Positions 12,615-24,860 of a stretch of 64,000 bases of DNA are shown one piece after another. Made by a program: the position numbers and the translations under genes. The notes under the pieces are model-generated. The model saw nothing but the letters and a program-made list of their open reading frames with translations, ran no database searches and was not told the DNA's origin. How positions within the stretch are numbered: position 1 is the stretch's first letter; every line of letters starts with the position of its first letter. This stretch comes from Trichoplax adhaerens (taxonomy: Eukaryota > Placozoa > Uniplacotomia > Trichoplacea > Trichoplacidae): NCBI RefSeq assembly GCF_000150275.1, contig NW_002060970.1, positions 288,791-352,790 of the forward strand, in the 5' to 3' direction.

Positions 12615-15600
12615 GGAGCTAAGACTTTGAAATGGGAAAGACCAGCCTTTTATTCCTATAACAATCAAAATGGATCTGCTATGTAGAACATATTATAGGA
12701 CTTATTAAATAGAAGTTACTTGAATTTTTACACACATAGAATTGATTATAAGGTCCAATTACGCTCATATGTCATGTTTAAAAATAGTATAGTCTGTATT
12801 AAAAGGTCTACGATACAAATACGGGGTAATATGGTTATTCGACAATACTTTCATGTTTGTTTAAAATGCGATCAATGCAAGTGGATCTACTGCAATTCTA
12901 TTAGGCTATTACAACAGTTTTATGAGTAAACTTTTAGAATCTAGATGTTGCAATAGTTTTATCTAATTCAGGAAATAGAATTGTGAATAATTTAATTACA
13001 CAAGAATGGATTTAACTTTGATATAGTAGGGAGTACTTTTTCTACCGTAGCTAATCCTAGACAATGAATATTTAATCGCTTTCTGGTGTTGATTTTTATA
13101 GATTTTAATAAAGAAAGGAAATTAATTTGCTTTACAGAACTAGCGTTAAATTCAATTGAACGAGAAATACGATGTAATACTCCTAAGCTTTATTACTAGT
13201 TGTTACAAATCTTCTTCTTTGTAATAAGAAACCGGGTCTTAAACACTATCTTCACTAGTACTTGTATTCCCAACTAACTTAGGGACCTATCGTAATTGAA
13301 CTCTCAGCTACACAAAAAAACTACTATTGAGTAATAGGTTTAAATACTTTACTTTATTTTCGTTAACCTTAGTCGTAAAATGTACTAAAGAAAAACGTAA
13401 GAATATTCTTAGCAATAATAGTCACAAGATCCTACAAATGACTAACTGGAACTGAGAAGCTAAGCTAGTACTCCGCTTTTTATAGTCTCGCCGATGGTAC
13501 ACTTGTGAATATTCATGAAATAGCGGCTTACACTGTACAATATACATATCCTAGTATAGCAACTAGAGCCTCAAGGCTCTGCAAAGTAATTGATCTTACA
13601 CTTAAGGTGTTATTAATTAACGTTTACAGACTAAGCGTGTTAGCTCCGAGATGTCAACAATATTGAACACGTACTTATTAATAAACATTAATATCTAATA
13701 AGCTACTGGAGCAAACAATAATTTAAATGAGATATTTTAATTAACTTAGCAATTAATATTTCGGAGCATGGCTCCGTAACACTAGTGTTAAGTCCAATTT
13801 AAAAGCTTTTGAAACAGTGACATAATTGTACTCTCACAACGATAGGAATGTCAGTAATCCTATAAATTATGTGTTCATTCCTACATTAACAAACTAAAAA
13901 TGCGTTGGAACTCATCTACTGTACGCTGTACAATCAGCTCGTAGTTGGAAAATTCCTAGAATTGTTAAGTAAGCAGTCCATCTACTGATTGCTAGGGTGT
14001 AGTATTATCATAGAGTAAACACTTTAAATTTTAATAATATAGTCTACACTAATATTCTTTCAATAATAAAAATTTCTAATATACTTGTACTACGGGAGCA
14101 TCTCAAATCCGATCAGAGGATCTATGGTACATCTAAAGTTATCCTCATTCTTCCCTAGCAAATGCTGCCTCTAAGATAAACTTGTTATAAGTCTGTTGTT
14201 CTGTTTATTTTGAATCCTACAGTAATAACATTGCAGCATCAGTACAATTAAATTAGTTAAAAATTTCGGCCGTGCCCATTTAGAAATTAAATTGAAAACT
14301 GAGATATTGATCTTGTCACATTTAATCGGCAGCTCATCCATTATCCTCATTCCATGTGTTATGTATTTGCTTTACTTACTGTGAAAGGCTTAGTAAGAAC
14401 TGCAAGGCGTAAGTGGAATTGAAAAAGTGATGTTTTCAAATTACAGATACTTATATACCCAGTACTGATTTCTATTACCCGTCAGTAAGCGCAAGTTAAT
14501 TACAAGCATACAGACAAGATCTCGAGCCTAGTGGGTATTATACTCCGTTACATATGTACGAATATCTTTAATCTACTGCTCCATATAACAAATTAAATAA
14601 TCCTACATTAGCACAGTATAATGTGGATAAAATATTACAACATATACTGTAAAAAATTGGAGTAGAAGGGCACTTTCTGGCAGCTTACAGTAATACCAGC
14701 CCTAAGCAATATGAATCGCATCCTGAACCTTAATCAAAAGTACATTAAAGTAGTTGATTATATTCAGTAAATACTATCTGTAAATACTTGATCTTATATA
14801 AACTGCTTTATGAAGTTAACATGTCCTGTGCAATAAGGACGAAACGGTTTATCATCTAAACATGCTTTAAATTTAGCTAACAGCCTGCACTTAACTCATC
14901 ATAAAGCCACATCAACGCCTGAATCATCGAATAAGAGCACCTATAGGGCAATTGTATGTAGACTAAAGGCGGTTATTCCTTCTACATGCAGAAAATGAAT
15001 TGGTAAATGTTTATCATAAATGAAAATTCATTGATAAATATAGACTAGGTCAAATCAACCACGATTTACGAAGTCTTCAGTATCGTCTAAGCTATGCTGA
15101 ATACGTATCAACGTGTTGCTGATTAAAATTAAAGCCATTATTCTAACATAGAGCACGATATAAGGAACCCTTGTAGGTTAATCAACGGTGGCGTTTTCAA
15201 TAGTATTTCATAAATTTTGCTAATGCCTTAGCAGTGTATGTTATGATAACTACAAAAAGATACTTCCACGGTGTCAATTGGCTAAATTCGTTTGTCAGAA
15301 CATACACCAATTGTAGTATAAAAATAAATAAATATATCAATTTGTCAGTTATGAACATCGCTTACGAATACAGGAAAACTCACCATCAGAATTAGAAGTT
15401 AATGTTAGGGTATTTATTCAAGGTGATTGTGGAACAGAATTGATAGGAAGCCGATTTGATAATAATAATAATTATAAATATCGGCCACATTATTAGCGAT
15501 ATACAGAGAAATCTAATATTAGGAGACATTAGAAGCTTGCAATCACATGGTCAATTTGATCAGTACCACAAAGCCATAAAACAGATTTTGTATTACAGCT

Positions 15601-15921
15601 ACAATATGAAAATCATTCAGCATCTAATACAGCATTCCTTACAAGCAGTAACATTTAAACGATTGTAAGCATAGATCTTATCTACTACTTGCTAATTAGC
15701 TAAAGGAGGATTCTTTTAGATCACGAGTCGTATCTATGAAAACGTTTACAGTGTAAAATATCAATGTCAAAAAAAAGGCACCTGAAATCAGCAAAATCCG
15801 GCATATTAGGAACTATTTTAGTAAATTATTTTACTAAAGTCCCAAGAAGGCGAATAATGGAACTACACCATGCAATTATACGACATAGAGCTCTATTAAA
15901 TAACGCTAATCAATAAACAAT
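12615..15921. other. Intergenic interval, convergent gene ends
   Basis: This lies between the + strand EGF gene and the - strand HSP90B1 gene, which converge here. AATAAA at 13107-13112 suits the EGF gene. The stretch 14450-15670 has several 30-65 codon open runs in shifting frames, separated by stops. No family is recognisable, and in DNA this AT-rich such runs are not compelling. Nothing else was seen. Confidence 0.5.
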
Positions 15922-18900
15922 CTATAATTCATCTTTTTCTTTGGTATCCTCTTCATTATCATCGACCTCCTAGATAGTGACATTGATATACAAATGATTA
16001 GAAGGACAGTTGAACAGTTAAAGCAAAACGAAAGTGCATAATATTGTCTGTCTTAAGATATTATCTATCTCATCATTGCAAGTGTTGATGAAATGTTACT
16101 AAGTAATTAACTTACTTCCTCCTTAGGAGCTTCGGCCGGTTGTTCTTCTTCATCAAGATCATCTTCGTGTTCGACCTATTGTTTACAAACATTATTATCA
16201 ATGCTAACCAAACATTAAATACAATCTTCCTTGTACAGCAAACATCAATAAAACCTAACAACTAACCTTAGCCTCAGGATCGATGTTAGCGCTTAGACGT
16301 AACATCCTTTCAATGCGACTGGCGAAATCCGATGTTTGCTAAAAAAAAAATAATAATGTAGCGCTCAGTGACAGTCCAATAATAAATTTGAATCAACTTA
16401 GCCTACATACATCTAATGCAAATCCAGAACGCAACATGGCAGTATCAAACATAACACGTGCGATGTCCTTAGCAGTGTGATCATCTGGGCTATTCTAAAG
16501 ATGTTACGATAAAATAGCGTTAATATCAACTTAATTTTATGCCACAGCAAAGGTTAATGTATCAACTGTATTTGTGTTAACTTATGCTAAAGCCTTTAAT
16601 ACGTACTTCAACACGATTTAACAATTCCTTTATTAAAGGATGGTAGGGATTAATTTCAAGGTGTTTCTTTTGCTTTGTGAAGAACCTGGTTTTAAAAATA
16701 CAGTAAAAAAATAGTATTACATATACTTCATTAGAATACATCTACTTAGAGTTTACAGTATTTCATTTACTATTCGTATAATCATTCAAGTATAACATTC
16801 TCCTCGGAATGATTACAATTATTTTACAGTGACTTACTTGGTATTGGCGTCGTCCTGTTTAGCATACGCTTGAGCTTTCATAATTCTTTCCATATTACCT
16901 GACCTATATAAGTGTATTTCAATCAAATATCAAGAAGAATGTTAGATATAGGTGTGTAGGTAATTACCATTATCAACCATATCACGTACCATGCAAAACT
17001 ACTTGCAACAAGTGCACAAGGTGATTCAGAAAGACGTTGCGATATTGCCACTTTTTCAATGAGATCTTTAAGACCTTTGTCTTTCAACCAATCAGTCAAT
17101 GGTTTGAATTTGGTTTCCAAAGATTTTTGCCTGTCCTTCTTTTTATCGGTATCTTCACCAATTTTTAATCCTTCTTTTGCAACGTTTTGGAATTTTTTGC
17201 CCTCAAATTCTGGTAACGACTAAATTTATAGAAGTATAATTGATAGCATAAGTACTTTAAGATTCCAAAGTTAATTTACTAGATATTAAACCTAAAAGTT
17301 ATACCTGAAGTGCATATTCATCAACAGTCCATTATACCCAATTTTAAACTAGTGCCAAATTCTTTCCAGAATTTATCAAAATCAACGGGGTTCATTTTTT
17401 TAATCATATCTAAGGCCTATTACAACGGTAATAAAGTTAATTTATTCTTAGTATATCAGAAGCGTAAGAATAATTAAATAGGTATCAATTCAAGAAAGGT
17501 AATAACTGACCTTACGAACCAACTTCTTTTTGATTACTTTGAGAAGCTTATGTTGTTGAAGCGTCTCTCTAGAAACGTTCAAGGGTAAATCATCTGAATC
17601 AACTACACCACGAATAAAGGACAGGTAGCGAGGCATCATATCCTGAAAGTCATCGGTGATAAAAACTCGGCGTACATATAACTTAATGTTGTCAAGATGT
17701 TTGCCGAATTCTTGATAAAAGTTATAGGGAGCTTTCTGGGGAACGAATAGGATTGAACGGAAAGTAACTTCTCCCTCAGCAACAAAGTGAGTTTTGGTTA
17801 ATGGTGATTCAGTGTCTTTCGAGAATTGTTTATAAAATTCATCATAATCGGTTTCTTCTACATCTTTAGGACTTCTCGTCCAAATCGGTTTATTTCCGTT
17901 CATCAATTCCCAGTCCCAAACCGTTTTGTCTACTTTTCTAGTTTTAGGTTTTTTTTCTTCTTTTTCTTCTTCAACTTCTACCTCTTCATCTTTCTTTTCT
18001 TCCTTTGCTTCTTCATCTTTTTTTTCATCTTTCTTTGCATCTTCATCTTCGATTGGTTCTTCTACAGTTTCAACCTTGTTAAATCAATTTTAATTTGACA
18101 TTTACTGAATTTGCATACATTGCAACATTTATTGCACGATGTTAGTAACATATTTATAATTATCGAGTGTACGAGTGGAAAATAATTATCTTACCTTACT
18201 TGCCCATAAGTAAATGTTGAAGTTAATAAACTGACTGTATTTTTTAATAATAGTTTTTAAAGTTTCTTGTTCTAAGTATTCTTGAGCTTCTTCCTTAAGA
18301 TACAGACTGACAGTAGTACCACGTCCAAGAGTATTGCCACGTGGATCTTCGGCAACAGAGAATTGGATGGAATCTGATTGCCATATATGCTGTATGTCGT
18401 CGTTATGCTTACTTGTAACAACAACTCTATCAGCGACTGCAAATAACAGTTACAAAATTACATTTTTAGTCGATTATTATTTCTTACTGACGACGCGATC
18501 TAAGGATTATGTGCAGAACGATTGTTGCGCCGATAAGTAGATAGTAAAGTATTTTTACAAACCAAGGAAAGCAGAATAAAAACCAACACCAAATTGTCCG
18601 ATGAGATCGCTAGCCTGTTTGCTTTCTTCACCAGATTCCTGTAAAGATTGGCAATAGACAAAGTATTAAGTAAAGATGGATCTCTACAATATTGTAATAG
18701 CAATATCCTCTTCATTAATAACAGCTAAGTTACTATATGTAAAATGCCAAATAATGAATAAGTGAGGATAGAAGGCATTAAACAGTCTCTAGCTCTAGAC
18801 TGTTAAGATTTAAATTAATAAAGTTACCTGCATCTTTTTGAAAAATTCATTTGTTCCAGATTTAGCAATAGTACCAAGATTTTTAATCAAATCTTGTTTT

Positions 18901-21900
18901 GTCATTCCAATACCAGTATCGGTGATATGTAGAACACGATTTTCTTTATCAACCTGATATTGACAAAATTATTTTTTTCCAGTTAACAATATCAGGTTTC
19001 AAAGTAGTAAGCAAAAGCTCTAATCAACCATGTAACTTGCAAATGGAATATGGTACATCTATTTACCTTAATTTTGATTTCGAGTTCCGGGTTATTGCCT
19101 AATACTTCCTTATCAGTAAGTGACATAAAACGAATCTTGTCTAAGGCATCAGAGGAATTGGAAATGAGTTCGCGAAGGAAAATCTACACGAGATTAAGAA
19201 ATTGCTTAATTCTCATTTTTTTTAATGTAAATTGACATTACTACAATAATTACAACCATATGTAAATTCACTATTACAAGCCGAAATTCTTAGGACATAC
19301 CTCTTTATTCCTGTACAAGGAATTAATAATCAGCTTCATCATCCTGCTAACTTCTGCTTGAAATTCACTCTTTTCACCCTTTTCTCTCAATTCTTTCATT
19401 TGTGCAACGTTCAAACCATCAATCTGCGAGTAAAAAAATATGCTACTTAGAACAGTGTAGACAATAGCATCATTATTTTACATTTTTTACAGAATTGACA
19501 GAATTATAATAATGTTATATATACAGTATATCATCTAATCGTCGTTGCAAAATATTGGCACCTATACACTAGTGTACGCGTACAATGAATGCTGTAATAC
19601 GAATAGTAAAGCAGCTAATCTACCTTAATGGCTTCCTCTTCCCTGTACCATTAACAAGTAGATACCGTACCAGAATTGTTATATGCAAAAGAATACATAA
19701 GTCGATATTTAAGTAGAGTAGACAACTTGTAATTACTATTTGAATCACTTAAGCAAGACAAGTATAAAACAGCAATGATTCGCATCGCTATTATTCATAA
19801 TACCGTGCAACAGCTTCGTCATCGGTCTTTGATGCATCACGAGATTTACCAATGTCCTCTTCTACAGTTGCAGCTGGTTTTTCGTCGTCCTCAGCTCTGC
19901 AGGTTGCTATAAACAATGTAAAACTTACTATTAGGGGGCATTGCTTAGACTAGCTAAGTAGAAGAAGTGGAAACTATACGCATTTATTACAGTACTACAG
20001 TGTGCCTCTAAAATTGAATCATGTTGATATATATTTTCTAGTAGAGGTATTGTAAATTGGAATTATGTCGGAAATAGTTGTTACTTTGAACACATTCTTA
20101 TGTTATACAAGGTAAAGAAAATGCAACTTGCGCAACAAAATACAATCACTTCATAATGTCATTACTATCAATATTAGCACTGTACTAATATCTGCATTAC
20201 GTATACCGTTGGAGTAGAATACTGAATATTTGGTGGACTTACTAACATTATTTACTAAATGATTGTTGAAAAGTTTCATTTTTTTTTAAGCCGTACATGT
20301 CTATCTTAATGAATTAATTAAATATAACGCGATGCAGTAGAATAAGAGAACAACATGAAAATTGTGTAATAGATACGAGAACATCAATATTATTTGAATA
20401 ACAGTGTTTGTCTCGTATAATTAAATAGTCTAAAAATTATAAATACGCTTAGCTGCCAATAATAGCCACAGGAAAATATTTATCAAAAAAATTGTACTCT
20501 TTTGGGTGAAATACACAGGTCGACTAAAGCAACATCTAAGTGATAATCAGATAAATACGAACTCATTTAAATTGTTGCATCGTGATATTACCAATGCTGA
20601 CCGATCGTTCTAGGGATCAATTAGTCTACCGATGGTTTTACAGAGAGAGCATCATTCATCATAAAAGTTGTATTTTTAACGTATTGCTCGAACTGTAGAC
20701 TATAGTAGATAAGGATAACACTTTATTTATAATCTTGTTATCGATCTGGACGATGACAATAATTTCATCCAAGTTGTTGTATCATCATTTTATGAATAAC
20801 CATGTTGTCGATTCGCCTAGGATAACTCAGTCTACCTCTAGTGTCTCAGAGAAGAAGAGTCTATAATAAAGAAATTGTTATTTTTTTTTCACATGAGCAA
20901 TAGACTATTTATCTATTGTTATCGTTTAGCATGATTACCACCAGATCAAGATCAAGGTATTGAAAGCGTGATATTAATAATTTTGTGGTAGCATCGATCG
21001 GTCTAGGGCTATTAGCGCAATCTGCAACAACCAGTGAAAGTTAGCCACGTTGACTATTATTGTTTTAAATTTGTCGTGAATACATCAACAATTCATTTCT
21101 TATCCATTTTAAAGGAGTCATAACCGGTGAGTGAGGCATTGATGGTATGGGAGAAAAAAACAACATCATGTAATTACTTTGTACACATGATCATAATACG
21201 TTGAAGGATATGAAAATAACCGTCTTAAATTGAAAACAAAAGCATGGATGATTGCCCGGGTGTTATTTCTCTCAAGCGTTGCATATTCACTTGTTTCTTT
21301 CAAATCTACTACCGTGTGATAGTGCTAAATTCAAGAAGCTCGTAACTGCACTGAAGTGATTGTCATCTTGGTCGATGATATGATGGCTTTAAAAGCAGTA
21401 AAGAGCATACTATTACCGAATCAATCGAATTCAGTTGTCTAGAATGGATAATGGAAATAGCTTGTTTGCAAAAGACTACTTTTGTTCCGCTACAGTAATA
21501 ACATGATTTATAGTTTAAGCACTCTATTTCACTGCAAGTACAAGCCATTTCTGTACATACATGAAATCCGAGACTATATGAACATAGTCACGCATGTACT
21601 GTATTGAATAAGTTATAGGGTGTTCAACCATATATAAATATTTAAATTCGATTTCTTACTAAACCTAGTGCATATAAACGGGTTGTTTAACAAGAGCAAG
21701 TTTGTCAACATCGACACTATCTACTAAGCGTGATTAACAACAAATCGGATGCTTCGGTATCCATGCAAGCATTTTCAGCGATTTCTACTTTAAGAAGCTC
21801 CCTTGGAATCGATGACGTGAGTGGCTTCTCATCCAAATCCATCTACTAGATATGGACAGGATTGGGGAGTCTTACTTAACATTGATAGCTATTCCCAAAA

Positions 21901-22590
21901 TGACTAGCAAATGCTTGCATCTTGCGCATTCATTGAAGATGGGCCAAGGTGAAATAGTGAAGAAGGTATATCGATGCAAGCCAGTATGCATCCATATCGT
22001 CTTGTACTATAATATGAAATTAGCATTGAGTGAAGAAGTTATGCACCGCTAGAGCACGGTCATTTTCGGAAAACTCAATCCAATAGATGATCGATAGACA
22101 TGTATTGGACAGAGGACAAGACTGCTTTTCTAAGTATTCTTTCTACTCTTGTTCTATGAACATTTTAAGGTTGCTCCAAACAGAAGCAATGCCATTTTGC
22201 ACCAACGTGTTGGGCACGCTTGATTGCATGGTACTCTTGTACAATGAACCACGCTGTTGACTTCTTTCTACACGCTCAGTCACCATTTTGACATAAACTA
22301 TTGCACCCTTTACGTGTCTATCTTACTACTAATGCCATTGTAAATGATCTCTAGCTATTTTTTTTAAACTTTTTATCATGTCATCAATGACCATCATGTC
22401 GACATGATGATCCAATGAGCCAGTAGAAACATGAGCGAAAATGAAGAAGAAATCATTTTCAATTGGATGGAATTTCCAATCGCTTAACATGTGTGGCGCA
22501 AAGGCAAAAAATATTCCGCAAAAATACTGGTAACTTACGCGTTAAAGCCAGACAGAGTAGAGCAATTAAGAGATAGTATTTCCAGGTCAT
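15922..22590 (-). CDS. HSP90B1: Endoplasmin (GRP94), ER HSP90 chaperone
   Basis: ER-luminal ATP-dependent chaperone for secreted and membrane proteins. Exons in coding order: 22590-22539 (signal peptide [17 protein letters not shown]), 19894-19804, 19642-19624, 19423-19301, 19183-19067, 18953-18828, 18638-18563, 18436-18195, 18074-17511, 17416-17305, 17219-16990, 16903-16838, 16685-16607, 16494-16411, 16338-16267, 16175-16116, 15969-15922. The N-terminal GHKL ATPase shows [31 protein letters not shown] and [13 protein letters not shown] charged KE-rich linker and [10 protein letters not shown] follow. The middle domain has [12 protein letters not shown] and the catalytic-arginine motif VSRETLQQ. 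The C-terminus ends KDEL, the ER retrieval signal. Phases agree everywhere except exon 17305-17416. There KLGI jumps to VDEYALQ, about 70-75 family residues are absent and the frame shifts, so 2161 nt are seen where about 2400 are usual. Identity is very secure; intactness is not. Confidence 0.95.
19895..22538. other. Long first intron of HSP90B1
   Basis: This 2.6-kb intron separates the signal-peptide exon from the acidic N-terminal exon; the other introns of the gene are mostly 60-400 bp. No nested gene is recognisable. Its open runs on either strand (for example 21363-21548 and 21852-22052) have no domain features. Confidence 0.6.
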
Positions 22591-22729
22591 GATGGATAAA
22601 ATAGCAAGGAGTAATGGATGACCACCTCTGAAGAAATGGTGATGAGAATCAACCGGTCTTGAATGGAATGTACAAGAGGGAGCAAGAGTCCAACAATTAA
22701 AAGAGTCAAGCCCAGGAAGGTGAGGCTAC

Positions 22730-24860
22730 TAGGGTACTATGTACTGTAGTGGACTTGACTTTTTGGACGGGACCCAAGTACAAAAAGTACAGTAGTCCCT
22801 ACGGACACTCTGGTGTGCATACTGTAGCAAGCCATAGCACGCCATCATCTATTGCAGTCTGTCCCTTGCCTACAGTATACTGTAGAGTATTGTACTGTAC
22901 ACTGTAGACAACACACACAAGTGGTGGTGAACGATGGTGACTGAATTGTTGCAGCGTGCACTGGCGTAGCGTGGCTAATGATGATTGGCTGGCAGCATAA
23001 TAACGTGACGCGCGTCTCAATCTGATTGGATTGGCTTTGAATGTAAAGCGACACTGTTTCTTTCTTTATCGATGGTCACGGACTGACAGTCACCTACCTA
23101 CAGGTGCAGTACTGTACTCAGTGTACTGGTCGATAGTCCAATACAGTCAACGCCTTGGTAGTATCGATCGAAAGTGGATCAATGACTGACTGTCACCTAC
23201 TTACAGGTGAACTGTACCGTAATGTCCGACGTCTTGGTAGTATCGATCAAAAGTGGATCACTGACTGACTGTCACCTACCTGCAGGTGTACTGTGCATAC
23301 TGTACTGTACACAGTGTACAGTACTGGTCGATAGCTCAGTATACATGTAGTTCTGTACCGTCGACGCCTTTGGTAGTAACGATCTAAAGTGTATCACTGA
23401 CCGACTGTCACGGAGTGTCACCTACAGGCGTACTGTACACAGTGTACAGTACTGGTCGATAGCTCAGTATACATGTAGTTCTGTACCGTCGACGCCTTTG
23501 GTAGTAACGATCTAAAGTGTATCACTGACCGGCTGTCACGGAGTGTCACCTACAGGCTACAGGTCTACTGTACGGTACTGTCGACGCCATGCAAGTATCG
23601 ATCGATAGTGTATCGCTGACTCACTGTCACAGAGTGTCATCTACAGTACTGTACCTATAGATGTACAGAGTGTACAGTACTGTACTGTACTGTCGACGCC
23701 TTGGTAGTATCAATCGATAGTGTATCACTGACTGACTGTCACAGAGTGTCACCTACCTACAGGTGTACAGTGTAAAGTACTGTACTGGTCGATAATCCAG
23801 TACAGTTTTGTACTGTATTGTCGACGCCTTGGTAGTATCGATCGATAGTGTATCACTGACTGACTGTCACAGAGTGTCACCTACCAACAGGTGTACAGTG
23901 TAAAGTACTGTACTGTACTGTCGACGCCTTGGTAGTATCGATCGATAGTCTATCACTGACTGACTGTCACCTACCTACAGGTGTACACTGTACAGTGTAC
24001 AGTACTGCACTGGTCGATAATCCAGTACTGTACTGTACTGTCGACGCCTTGGTAGTATCGATCGAAAGTGAATCACTGACTGACTGTTACCTACCTGCAA
24101 GTGTGCAGTACTGTCCTGGTCGATAGTCCAGTACAGTTCTGTAACTGGACTGTCTACGCCTTGGCAGCATCGATCTAAAGTGTATCGGTCATTCTATAGT
24201 ATTCCATTGCAGGTACTGTATCGGTATTATGAAAAGCGATATCAGACCGTGGTCCTATGGCGTCACCCTGTTGACTATCAAGGAGAGAGTGACGTGAAGA
24301 AAAACGTGCTGTCAGTCCATACCGTGTGGTAAGCCAGCGATACTGAAGTAAGAAAGAGACGGACGGAAAACGCTACACTGTACTACTCCAAACGCCACGG
24401 CTGAATTATTTTGACTAGTGTATCATTTTTGGCTAGTCCATCGACCTCCATTTTAGTCATTGATGGTAAAAGAAAGAGGGGGAATAGCAAATGGATCGAT
24501 CGCTCTGCACAGTATACTAATCCTTTAAGATCGCACTACAGTATGTTGTTGGTCATTTCAACTAAAACATCAATCACGACAGAACTGTCAGTGTGTGACT
24601 GTCTACGATTGTCCTCCGATGACCTACTGTACACTGTACAGTACAGTACTGTACTGGACGGCTTTGTTTGCTTTCCATAGTAGCGTACACTACAGTACAC
24701 TGTACTGTAGAATGAGCAGTTCAAAACTTCAAATGATCTGTACTGAATGTTCACTTCTCGTCTTTCTGTCTGTACTATCTGTTTCCATGGCTAAACCAAG
24801 TTCTTACCTCACCATCGTCCTTTCTACTGAGTACAGTACAGTAGATGCATAGTGTACCGT
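22730..24860. repeat. Satellite array rich in GTACTGTAC palindromes
   Basis: About ten diverged units between about 23060 and 24200 share CGCCTTGGTAGTATCGATCG, AGTGTATCACTGACTGACTG, TCACCTAC and CAGGTG(T)AC. Unit starts are near 23151, 23229, 23364, 23491, 23581, 23693, 23821, 23921, 24041 and 24153, so unit length varies (about 78-130 bp). Two units (about 23290-23400 and 23420-23530) are almost identical. The variable parts are runs of overlapping short palindromes (GTAC, TGTACA, CAGTACTG), which continue sparsely from 22740 to 24850. Base composition is visibly GC-richer than the surroundings. Open frames inside this region are by-products of the repeats. Confidence 0.85.
22970..22988 (-). 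promoter_or_regulatory. ER stress response element (ERSE) upstream of HSP90B1
   Basis: On the coding strand this reads CCAAT-CATCATTAG-CCACG, an exact match to the vertebrate ERSE consensus CCAAT-N9-CCACG, which is bound by NF-Y plus ATF6/XBP1. It is 380 bp upstream of the HSP90B1 ATG and in the same orientation as the gene. Two more CCAAT boxes on the same strand overlap at 23024-23033, and an ACGTGA bZIP-like core lies at about 23003-23008. The sequence match is direct; the function is inferred from ER-chaperone promoters in other animals. Confidence 0.7.

Noticed and set aside
14450-15670. A series of protein-like open runs (for example around 15206-15394 and 15456-15668) separated by isolated TAA/TAG/TGA codons, suggesting a fossil gene with nonsense changes, or TAA/TAG read as Gln.
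   Set aside because: Counting stops per codon in the best frame gives a deficit too small to matter in DNA this AT-rich, the frame must be switched several times, and no family is recognisable. The intact genes in the window use standard stops.
17826-18098. A + strand open frame encoding a phenylalanine-rich hydrophobic peptide.
   Set aside because: It is the antisense of the Lys/Glu-rich linker of endoplasmin (AAG/GAA codons read as CTT/TTC).
23929-24852. Several overlapping open frames on both strands.
   Set aside because: They lie in the palindromic satellite and its fringe; frames stay open because of repeat composition and show no domain features.
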